From Paenibacillus sp. Root444D2 (lineage in GTDB: Bacteria; Bacillota; Bacilli; Paenibacillales; NBRC-103111), in contig NZ_LMEO01000045.1 of assembly GCF_001426375.1 (NCBI RefSeq), positions 577,715 to 641,714 on the forward strand: a DNA stretch of 64,000 bases, given 5' to 3'. Below are positions 57,239-64,000 of this stretch, in pieces; position 1 is the first letter of the stretch, and every line of letters begins with the position of its first letter. The notes beneath the pieces were generated by a model. That model had not been told where the DNA came from. It made no database searches and worked only from the letters and a program-made list of their open reading frames with translations. The position numbers and the translations under genes were made by a program.

Positions 57239-58507
57239 CTATATTTCATCTTTGGCAGCAGCTATCTCTTCTGCCTTTCGAACTTCACTGAAAAAATGTT
57301 CTAACTCATGCTTAGCAACTTCACGTATAAACCCAAGTTCTTCACCAAATAGCTCCGGAGTCCATGTACGGCCGAAGGAAGCATGGACCACTTCATCTGC
57401 CCAATCGTAATCCTGGAACTGCGTCATTAATGGATGCTTCACTTGATCTCTGCAGAATTCATATTCCCCTACTTTCCCCGGTCGCTTCATCGCCCCTTCT
57501 TCGATTCCAATACTTAGCCACGCGTATTGCGCACTCGGGATTTTTTCTATATTGATATCATAATCAGACGTATATTGCGGGCGTGAACGCCAATTCAACC
57601 CTTCAGCCTCCAGTGCTGCTTGACCAAACAACGCATGGCGAACCTCATCCCACAAGTGCCTTGCTAAGTCCCGATAGAATGCCCACGGCATTCCTTTTTG
57701 TGACCATAACACAGCCGCAATCAGTTCCGCCGCCGTCATCTCTTCCTGACGTACTCTCATCATACCGACAAGTCTGTCCTCATTCGGCTTCTCGAATTTC
57801 ATTCCCATGCTTGTACGGTAAAGGGTTGTTTCACCCATACCTGCTTCTCGTTGCGATTTTTTGGGCAATTGATAGACCTGGAATGATCTCATACGTTCTG
57901 GTATTTCAGAAGACCTTTTCATTTCATTGCTCATTCCACCTGCTGCAAGGATGCATCGCTTTAATAACGTACACAGTTCTACTGAACCAGCCTCTTCCCA
58001 CTCCCCCTCGTTCTTCAGGTGAGCTATTACCGCTTCCCCCCAATTTACTTGTTCCTCCAGATCGAGAAGGATTGAGCGTAATATACGAATAGTCGGTTGA
58101 TCTACAATTTGTTGTGTACGTTGTATATGGCTCCTATAGGCTTCAATAAGCGCTGGTTTAATCACTGTATACACGCCAGCTAACCATTCAGAATCTGTAC
58201 GAGCATGAAGAATTTCGTCCATAAGCAGCGTTAAAGCTGGATCTGGTTCCTGCCCGACGTTAGCAAGAGGCGTACGCAGATGGCTCACGCGAGTACGAAG
58301 CTGATCCGCTGCTTCTGCATCCTCATAAATGTGTCGTCCCATCGCAGTTTTGATATCCCAGTTATGTCGTGCAGGCAGCTGAGCTGCACTTATAAACATA
58401 AGACGCTCATGAATAAACCTATATCTCTGCAGTATCTTAGCGTTAGCATCAACTCCAAAAGCACCTATTGAATGTGGATTAGCAATTCCTGTAAATGAAA
58501 TTCCCAA
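57239..58507 (-). CDS. Four-ExxH ferritin-like di-iron protein of unknown function
   Basis: Predicted all-helical protein of 422 residues. TTG start at 58507 with GGAGGG at good spacing. Four Glu-x-x-His motifs are spread along it: EILH (98-101), EVRH (288-291), EVVH (372-375) and ELEH (401-404), with further acidic residues in helices such as HIYEDAEAADQLRTRVSHL and LLDLEEQVNWGEAV. ExxH pairs in helices are the metal ligands of ferritin-like di-iron proteins. Two di-iron sites, or one with additional ligands, are possible. Divergent from an AraC sensor-regulator and close to a sugar ABC transporter. No family name could be assigned. Confidence 0.65.
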   Translation of the reverse strand: MGISFTGIANPHSIGAFGVDANAKILQRYRFIHERLMFISAAQLPARHNWDIKTAMGRHIYEDAEAADQLRTRVSHLRTPLANVGQEPDPALTLLMDEILHARTDSEWLAGVYTVIKPALIEAYRSHIQRTQQIVDQPTIRILRSILLDLEEQVNWGEAVIAHLKNEGEWEEAGSVELCTLLKRCILAAGGMSNEMKRSSEIPERMRSFQVYQLPKKSQREAGMGETTLYRTSMGMKFEKPNEDRLVGMMRVRQEEMTAAELIAAVLWSQKGMPWAFYRDLARHLWDEVRHALFGQAALEAEGLNWRSRPQYTSDYDINIEKIPSAQYAWLSIGIEEGAMKRPGKVGEYEFCRDQVKHPLMTQFQDYDWADEVVHASFGRTWTPELFGEELGFIREVAKHELEHFFSEVRKAEEIAAAKDEI

Positions 58508-58592
58508 CTTTATTCCCTCCTATAACGAGCGCTGAATAATTTTATTTTCTCTTAATATGAATTCGTTTACAATAGATTAAGAAAGGATTTCA

Positions 58593-59537
58593 ATGGATTT
58601 ATTTGATCAGAAGGGGTGCCTCCAATTGAATGAAAAACTGCCTACTTTACACTACTGCGGTGACTTTATTGTTCGACGTAACTGGAAGCTGGGACCACGT
58701 ATTTTAGACGATAACGAGCTGGTGTTTTTCCCTCAGGGAAATGGAACCATCTACCGAAATGGAGATCAAGTTTATACATTGAATCAGCCCAGTTGGGTCC
58801 TTACAAAGGCAGGGGAAACTCACAGCTATCATTTCGGGGAGACTGCAGCTACTCGTCATCTTTTTATGCATTTCAGTGGTGGTGAATGGTTTGCGCCTAC
58901 GCTTTTTAGTACGATGTGTTGTGATGTAATACCGGTTAGGGAAGGTGGACTACCTTCGGCTATAATCAGCGAGATCCTCCACATCGCTCATGATGAGAAA
59001 GATACCAATCGATGCAATATCTTAATATCAGCTCTGCTTAGCGAACTTGAATACTTGGGCAATAAAAGCAAAAACACTTCAATCCCCTCTATGAAATATT
59101 TAAATAATAAAAAAGAGGTCGTATCCGACCCCTCCTATCCGCTCGTGGTGAGCAAAGCATTAACCTATATTCGTAATAGGCTCCTTGAGCCTATCACAGT
59201 AGCCGAGATTGCAGTCCATTGCCAGATATCTCATGAACACCTGACTAGAGTCTTCGTACGTGTCATCGGAATTCCTTTGCGTCAAATGATCATTCAACTG
59301 CGGCTAGAACGCGCTTCTCATATGCTTCGTCATAGTACATTAAGCATTAAAGAAATCGCCTCGCAGTGTGGATATGCTGAGAATCATTATTTTTCACGAG
59401 CTTTTACCGCCTATTACGGTATGACAGCGACAGAATACCGCCAAGAATACGCTGACCCGCGTGTCCAACACATCGTTCCTGACGAACGATTGGAAGAAAA
59501 TTATCCGATTAATGTTTATTTTCACATTAACCCTTAA
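58593..59537 (+). CDS. AraC-family regulator with cupin-type N-terminal domain
   Basis: Transcriptional regulator of 314 residues. The N-terminal half (about 15-140) looks like an AraC-type cupin sugar sensor (ELVFFPQGNGTIYRNGDQVY, ETHSYHFGETAATRHLFMHF). The C-terminal domain (about 190-290) has ITVAEIAVHCQISHEHLTRV and IASQCGYAENHYFSRAFTAY, two intact helix-turn-helix motifs. Start preceded by GAAAGGAT. Its 3' end overlaps the convergent permease gene by 11 bases. Likely controls the divergent di-iron gene, the ABC transporter, or both. Confidence 0.9.
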   Translation: MDLFDQKGCLQLNEKLPTLHYCGDFIVRRNWKLGPRILDDNELVFFPQGNGTIYRNGDQVYTLNQPSWVLTKAGETHSYHFGETAATRHLFMHFSGGEWFAPTLFSTMCCDVIPVREGGLPSAIISEILHIAHDEKDTNRCNILISALLSELEYLGNKSKNTSIPSMKYLNNKKEVVSDPSYPLVVSKALTYIRNRLLEPITVAEIAVHCQISHEHLTRVFVRVIGIPLRQMIIQLRLERASHMLRHSTLSIKEIASQCGYAENHYFSRAFTAYYGMTATEYRQEYADPRVQHIVPDERLEENYPINVYFHINP

Positions 59538-60417
59538 TACCCGTCATTGAAATACCCTCGATAATATTTCGCTGGAGAACAAGATAAACGAGCAGTACGG
59601 GCATGACGGCAATTGCAGAACCGGACATCATTAAAGTCCAGTCAGTCACATAGAGTCCCTTAAACGTACTAAGCATCAAAGGTACGGTGAAGTTGTCGGT
59701 TGAACTCAGGAAAATGACGGGCTTAAAAAAACTGTTCCAATTTCCCAAGAATGAAACGATCGCTAACGAAGCTAGAGCTGGACGAATGAGGGGAACCATG
59801 ATACGCCAGTAAATCTTCCACATGTTCGCACCATCAACATAGGCTGCTTCTGATAAATCACGTGGGATACCCATAAAAAACTGCCTTAATAAAAATACAC
59901 CAAAAGCACTGAACAAAGCATCCGGAACAATGAGCGATAAATGCGTATCGAGCCAACCCAGATTTTTTAAAATGATGTACAGTGGAACAATCGTAACTTG
60001 TTCGGGAACCATCAACATGGAAAGAAACAGGATAAAGAGAACATTACGAAACGGAAAATCAATTTTAGCAAATGAAAAAGCGGCCATCGAACATGTTAAC
60101 AATTGACTCAGTACCACAATCACAGAAATATAAGCACTGTTTATGTATGCCTTATCAAATGGCATAGCTGTTAGAGATCGGCTAATATTTTCCCATCTCC
60201 ATGGATTCGGAAATAAGGTCGGCGGCACTTGAAAGATCTGGGCTAAGTCTTTTAACCCGCTGAATGCCATCCATAAAAACGGGCCAAACATGACTACAGA
60301 GGCTAGAATTAACAGAATATGCAGAATGATGGTTGAAACTTTACTACCAATTTGGTTGCTCTTTCGTTTATTGGGTACTGTTCCTGCTGGAACTAATTTC
60401 TGATATACCGTTTTCAT
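59527..60417 (-). CDS. CUT1 sugar ABC transporter permease (MalG type)
   Basis: Inner-membrane permease of 296 residues with six hydrophobic helices. The ATPase-docking EAA loop reads SEAAYVDGANMWKIYWRIMV followed by PLIRPALASL. This family pairs with a MalF-type permease to import oligosaccharides. Start preceded by AAGGAGG. 13 bases after the MalF-type gene. No ATPase gene is present; such importers usually share MsmX/UgpC-type ATPases encoded elsewhere. Confidence 0.93.
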   Translation of the reverse strand: MKTVYQKLVPAGTVPNKRKSNQIGSKVSTIILHILLILASVVMFGPFLWMAFSGLKDLAQIFQVPPTLFPNPWRWENISRSLTAMPFDKAYINSAYISVIVVLSQLLTCSMAAFSFAKIDFPFRNVLFILFLSMLMVPEQVTIVPLYIILKNLGWLDTHLSLIVPDALFSAFGVFLLRQFFMGIPRDLSEAAYVDGANMWKIYWRIMVPLIRPALASLAIVSFLGNWNSFFKPVIFLSSTDNFTVPLMLSTFKGLYVTDWTLMMSGSAIAVMPVLLVYLVLQRNIIEGISMTGIKG

Positions 60418-60429
60418 GCGAAATCCTCC

Positions 60430-61308
60430 TTAATCCGCGTAATGAACCCATTTGCGTGAAATATAGGTCTGTGCAATGGTGAAAGTCAAAATGATAACAA
60501 AAAGCATAGTAGCCGCTGCCGCACTGCGTCCGAATTGAAAGTTTTTGAAAGCTAGCTCGTACAAATGATACACAATCGTATAACTAGCTTTAGCAGGGCC
60601 ACCGCTCGTCATTACGAAAGCCGTATCAAAGATTTTAAACGAGTCAATAATGCCAATAATGGTAACAAATAAGGTAGTTGGCGACAAAAGGGGCACAGTA
60701 ATTTTCCAGAATTGCTGTGACCTTGATGCACCATCGATCATGGAAGCCTCATAGTAATCTCTGGATATTCCTTGTAAACCAGCCAGAAAAATGATCATGT
60801 TAAAACCTAATTTTTGCCAAATGCTCACAATCGCCAAGGATGGCAGGACGAGGTCCAGGTTGGTCAACCATTGTGGACCCTTAATGCCGAACAAGCTATG
60901 CAGCAGAAAATTGATGATACCGAAGTCACCATTGAGCAGCCACATCCATACAATCGCGACAGCGACAGAACTTGTAACTACTGGCATGAAGAAAAACAAC
61001 CGATACATAACACGATATCTCACTTTGTTCAAAGCTACAGCGACCAATATCGCAAGAAAAATACCCATTGGGACTGTTAATAAGGAATAATAAAGGGTAT
61101 TCACTAGTGCCTTCTGGAAATCAGGATTATGAAAGGCGTAACTGAAATTATTAAATCCAATAAAAGTCGCAGGCTGAAATCCATCCCAATCTAATGTACT
61201 TAAAACAAAGGTTGTGATCAGAGGGATAAGTGAAAAGGAAAGCAGTCCGATTAATTGTGGGGCAATAAAGAAATACCCCCAGAATGTATTAGAACGTTTA
61301 CGGTTCAT
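60430..61308 (-). CDS. CUT1 sugar ABC transporter permease (MalF type)
   Basis: Permease of about 292 residues. Start at the ATG at 61308 (MNRKRSNTFWGYFFIAPQLI) with GGGAGG; a longer frame to 61335 lacks such a site. EAA loop: YEASMIDGASRSQQFWKITV followed by PLLSPTTLF. Six membrane helices. It follows the binding-protein gene after an intra-operon stem-loop and precedes the MalG-type gene, the typical binding protein-MalF-MalG order. Confidence 0.93.
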   Translation of the reverse strand: MNRKRSNTFWGYFFIAPQLIGLLSFSLIPLITTFVLSTLDWDGFQPATFIGFNNFSYAFHNPDFQKALVNTLYYSLLTVPMGIFLAILVAVALNKVRYRVMYRLFFFMPVVTSSVAVAIVWMWLLNGDFGIINFLLHSLFGIKGPQWLTNLDLVLPSLAIVSIWQKLGFNMIIFLAGLQGISRDYYEASMIDGASRSQQFWKITVPLLSPTTLFVTIIGIIDSFKIFDTAFVMTSGGPAKASYTIVYHLYELAFKNFQFGRSAAAATMLFVIILTFTIAQTYISRKWVHYAD

Positions 61309-61345
61309 GCAAGTCCTCCCATTTAAATGTTTCAAAAAAATAAAA

Positions 61346-61378
61346 AGGAGGGACGGAATACAAACATCCTTCCCTCCT
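61346..61378 (-). terminator. Intra-operon stem-loop between binding-protein and permease genes
   Basis: On the minus strand AGGAGGGA and TCCCTCCT pair (with GGA/TCC extension), followed by TTTTTATTTTTTT. It should end a share of transcripts after the binding-protein gene, giving more binding protein than permease. Confidence 0.8.
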
Positions 61379-61398
61379 CACATTACCGTACATGCATC

Positions 61399-62757
61399 CT
61401 ATTTTTTCGCTTTTACTTCGTCGATCTTCTTATTAACACCTTCGCTCATTTTCTTTAATGTCGTCTGAGCATCCTGTTTGCCTAGCAACAAGAGGTCGTA
61501 GTTATCTTTCACAATATCGGAAGCTCCAGGAACACCTGATTCGGAAGGCCATAGGGCATAACCAATCTCACGAGCGTCGAGGAAATATTGAGCATGTGCC
61601 GGCTGTGCATTCTTATCCAATACGAGATCATCTACACCGCTAATCGAAGGAACTGCATTTCCCCCTTTAAGACGGAAGTTTTGACCATCCTTGGAAACAA
61701 AGTAAGATAGAAACTCATAAGTCTCTTTAGCATGAGCTGTCTTTTTGTTCATAACCATGTACGCTGTTGGAATGCCAGCTGGTTCCATTTTTTTGCCAGT
61801 GTTAGTTGGCAGTGGGACAATGTCGTATTTTAAAGAAGTGTTTGCATTAAACTGCGGAACCCACCAACGACCAGCAATTCCAAATCCGACTTGGTTCGAC
61901 ATGAACATAGCATCTGGGCCTTGTCCTTTCGGAAGTGAACCTGAGAATACGAAGTTTTTGTTCTTTGTGTTTTCCGCAAGATATTGGAATGCTTCTACTG
62001 TTTTCGGATCTTGATCTCCAATGAATTTGCCATCCTGAGGCTTATCGTAAACTTTACCTCCGTTTAACGTTGCCCATGAATAGACCGGGGATGACCAATC
62101 TTCAAGTACAAGACCATATTTATTTTTAGACTTTAGCTGTTCCGTTAACTCTTGTAGCTTCTTCCAATTCCACTGCCCTGATTCGTACAATTTCTGTGGA
62201 TCGTCGGTGATACCCGCTTCAGTCAATACTGTCTTGTTGTAGTACATGACTAACGGATTACAGTCAACGGTAACTCCATATATTTTATCGCCTTTCTTCG
62301 AACCGCCCCATAATCCTTCAGCAAAATCCTCGGCTTTGATTGGGCCATTGCCTACTTTCATCAATGGTGTCAATTCTTCGATTGAACCGTTACTAATGAG
62401 TTTAACGACAGTTTGATCTCCAGCATAAAATGCGTCTGGCGCCGTACCACCTTGCAGTTGAGTAATGATCTTCTCTTCGTAGCCATCGTTCGGCACGGCT
62501 ACCAGCTCCCATTTCACATTCGGATGATCTTTGTTATACTGATCTGTCAGTTCGTAAAAGCGCTTTAACTCTCCCGGATTCCCCCAAGTACTCCACTTTA
62601 ATTTGATAACCTCTCCATTTCCAGCCTTAGGCGCTGGTCCCTTCGTTGCATCTGCTGTATTGCCGCCTGCCGGTGCAGAAGAGCTGCATGCAGAAACAAT
62701 CATCGTAAGCATCAGGGCGGAGCTGGTTGTTAACCCCCATGTTTTTTTGTTTACCAT
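61399..62757 (-). CDS. CUT1 sugar-binding lipoprotein
   Basis: Extracellular solute-binding protein of 452 residues. Signal peptide with lipobox VSAC (Cys about 24). Family segments: LKWSTWGNPGELKRFYELTD, QLQGGTAPDAFYAGDQTVVK, YGVTVDCNPLVMYYNKTVL and EPAGIPTAYMVMNKKTAHAK. First gene of the ABC operon. A cre-like site lies about 90 bp upstream. Ligand unknown. Unlike the other binding proteins in this window, this one does have its own permeases. Confidence 0.94.
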   Translation of the reverse strand: MVNKKTWGLTTSSALMLTMIVSACSSSAPAGGNTADATKGPAPKAGNGEVIKLKWSTWGNPGELKRFYELTDQYNKDHPNVKWELVAVPNDGYEEKIITQLQGGTAPDAFYAGDQTVVKLISNGSIEELTPLMKVGNGPIKAEDFAEGLWGGSKKGDKIYGVTVDCNPLVMYYNKTVLTEAGITDDPQKLYESGQWNWKKLQELTEQLKSKNKYGLVLEDWSSPVYSWATLNGGKVYDKPQDGKFIGDQDPKTVEAFQYLAENTKNKNFVFSGSLPKGQGPDAMFMSNQVGFGIAGRWWVPQFNANTSLKYDIVPLPTNTGKKMEPAGIPTAYMVMNKKTAHAKETYEFLSYFVSKDGQNFRLKGGNAVPSISGVDDLVLDKNAQPAHAQYFLDAREIGYALWPSESGVPGASDIVKDNYDLLLLGKQDAQTTLKKMSEGVNKKIDEVKAKK

Positions 62758-63101
62758 TCTTCCAATCGACTCCTCTCACATAATTAGTTATCTCACCACT
62801 GGAATAAATTGGACTGCTATGAGTTAAACATATTTTAAATTACGATGATAGCGTTTTCAATGAACTTTCCCGAATAGTAGATGGATTTTTTTGATCTAGT
62901 ATCTATTATTTTTCACATCCTATTATCGTCGTATTTTGCCGATAAATGCGGAATTCTCACTTGTTATCATTCGACAAAATCTGTGAAAACAATGTCAAAA
63001 AATTTAAACTTAAGAATATGAAATTGATTTATACTCCATTTACAATGGAACTTTGACTTTTAAACATTATAAAAAGGAGCTCTATCACATATTCTATCTC
63101 A
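62758..63101. promoter_or_regulatory. Promoter region of the ABC operon
   Basis: A/T-rich stretch of about 340 bases without coding sequence. It contains the cre-like site at 62846-62859. The right part has no recognisable element and leads to the terminator of the next gene. Confidence 0.5.
62846..62859. promoter_or_regulatory. cre-like site (CcpA) upstream of the ABC operon
   Basis: TGATAGCGTTTTCA differs from the Bacillus cre consensus TGWAANCGNTNWCA at one position. It lies about 90 bp before the binding-protein start, a usual place for catabolite repression of a sugar importer. Confidence 0.6.
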
Positions 63102-63141
63102 AAGAAAACAAAAAAAACGGAACCCCTTGTTTGGAGTTCCG
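63102..63141 (-). terminator. Terminator after the truncated binding-protein gene
   Basis: On the minus strand CGGAACTCC and GGGGTTCCG form a stem with a 6-base loop, followed by a run of eight T. It shows that the gene at 63206 ends its transcript before the ABC operon. Confidence 0.9.
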
Positions 63142-63205
63142 GTCTTATTAGATCACACCATGAGGGTAAGGGATAAATGGTTTATTCGGTTAAAATAGCA
63201 ACTGT

Positions 63206-64000
63206 CTATTGATTTACTCTTGCGAGTGCCGTATTGTAAATCGTTTCAATTTCAGTTGCGCCCTTTTCTTTGCATTGTTTAATAAAACGATCCCACTCAT
63301 TCAATGCTCCATCATTGATAATGAATCTATCCATATTCAGCGTTAAATGCGCATCTAATTGTGTACGGAGCTGTTTAAGCTTTTCTCGTTCTTCTTTATT
63401 AAATGGAGGATCGTTGACTTCTCTGAAATTAATTCCATCTGCCAGATCCTTGATTGCCTTGTCAGACCACTTAATTAGTTCCGGTGCAGAAGAAGGAACA
63501 AGAGGGTGGTCGTCAGAATGAAGTGCTAAGCCAAGGTAACCGGTTCCAAGTGCAGATTGCATCGCCCGGAATGGATCTTGTTTATCCTTAAACTTCGCTT
63601 GCGTCGCTTCAGAAATCTTATATTCGCCACCAGCTAGTGTATAATCAACGTTCTCTACACCAAAGCTTGTCAGATTTGTTCCCTCGTCTCCATACATCCA
63701 ATCTATAAACTTGATAACTTCTTCAGGATTCTTCACCTTTGAGCTTATTGCGTACATTTCACCAAGATGATCAAGTTGATATATGTTGTTGCGTTTAACC
63801 CCATTGCTACTAGCCATGACAGGTAACAATTCGAACTTGGCATCAGGCTCTTTAGCCTGGAGTGCTTTATTAAAGTTTACACCGAAACCATTGTTATCTT
63901 GGTAAAAAAAAGATTTTCCAGTGCTTAATTTTTCCACCCATGTTTGTGAGGTTGCTACGGAATAATCCGGATCAAGAAGTTTTTCTTTATAGAGCTTATG
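63206..64000 (-). CDS. Extracellular sugar-binding protein, truncated by the window edge
   Basis: C-terminal 264 codons of a large solute-binding protein, open to the right edge (first visible codons HKLYKEKLLDPDYSVA). Segments VKNPEEVIKFIDWMYGDEGT and GVENVDYTLAGGEYKISEAT are typical of the LplA/YtcQ family in Paenibacillus. The N-terminus, and hence the lipobox, lies outside the window. A strong terminator follows, separating it from the CUT1 operon. Its own permeases or kinase may lie beyond the edge. Confidence 0.85.
   Translation of the reverse strand, partial: HKLYKEKLLDPDYSVATSQTWVEKLSTGKSFFYQDNNGFGVNFNKALQAKEPDAKFELLPVMASSNGVKRNNIYQLDHLGEMYAISSKVKNPEEVIKFIDWMYGDEGTNLTSFGVENVDYTLAGGEYKISEATQAKFKDKQDPFRAMQSALGTGYLGLALHSDDHPLVPSSAPELIKWSDKAIKDLADGINFREVNDPPFNKEEREKLKQLRTQLDAHLTLNMDRFIINDGALNEWDRFIKQCKEKGATEIETIYNTALARVNQ

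Noticed and set aside
57583..58092. Open frame of 169 codons on the plus strand inside the di-iron gene
   Set aside because: It is antisense to an intact gene with a good ribosome binding site, and its proline/serine-rich product has no recognisable motif.
1..64000. CRISPR arrays, tRNA or rRNA genes, prophage and intact insertion sequences
   Set aside because: No regularly spaced repeats, tRNA-like cloverleaf or rRNA sequence and no intact transposase or phage structural gene were seen. The only mobile-element traces are the two remnants near LysR 1.

Overview
The window looks like a Gram-positive Bacillota chromosome, most likely Paenibacillus or a close relative. Evidence: many YesM/YesN-type sensor kinases and AraC-type response regulators, lipoprotein sugar-binding proteins, strong AGGAGG ribosome binding sites, frequent TTG/GTG starts, moderate-to-low GC, and a sacB-levB pair arranged as in Bacillus. 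No rRNA, tRNA, CRISPR array or intact mobile element is visible. Decayed genes and insertion-sequence scars are common.

Layout. (1) 62-12435, minus strand: a levan locus. Levansucrase (sacB) and a GH32 levanase (levB) are flanked by two sensor modules in mirrored order: kinase-regulator-binding protein upstream and binding protein-regulator-kinase downstream. Neither module has ABC permeases. A LacI-family remnant and an 18-bp palindrome lie between them. (2) 12621-20590: a sulfur/amino-acid locus (MmuM methyltransferase, MmuP-like permease, aldehyde dehydrogenase, ACT-less homoserine dehydrogenase, PLP gamma-family enzyme) facing a divergent GntR regulator. It has sigma-54 and malic-enzyme remnants at its edge. 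(3) 20781-24750: a GH2 glycosidase with an AraC remnant, then a LysR regulator and EamA exporter. (4) 24825-30016: a complete tryptophan-to-anthranilate cluster (kynB, kynA, permease, kynU) facing a TetR regulator. (5) 30138-36343 and 44993-56178: an electrophile/quinone and oxidative-stress region. It holds two near-identical ring-cleaving dioxygenases, an MhqD-like hydrolase, flavin reductase, pirin, YjdI/YjdJ pair, two YcaC-family hydrolases (one exported), catalase, Dps, CDGSH protein, MFS exporter, amidohydrolase and XapX protein. Six copies of one 27-bp LysR-type operator (TATA-N8-CTAT-N6-TATAG) sit at its promoters, and two LysR regulators lie inside. (6) 38487-43657: a third kinase/regulator/binding-protein triad without permeases, bracketed by 117-bp direct repeats. 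(7) 56184-64000: a low-GC amidoligase-like gene, a four-ExxH di-iron protein divergent from an AraC regulator, a CUT1 sugar ABC transporter with a cre-like site, and a second binding protein cut by the window edge.

Main themes: binding proteins probably used as sensors rather than importers; a dispersed LysR regulon with a well-defined operator; a probable catabolic route for homoserine or S-methylmethionine; and a dense record of gene loss (sigma-54, malic enzyme, LacI, AraC, nitroreductase, cytochrome c, IS3 and IS110 fragments).
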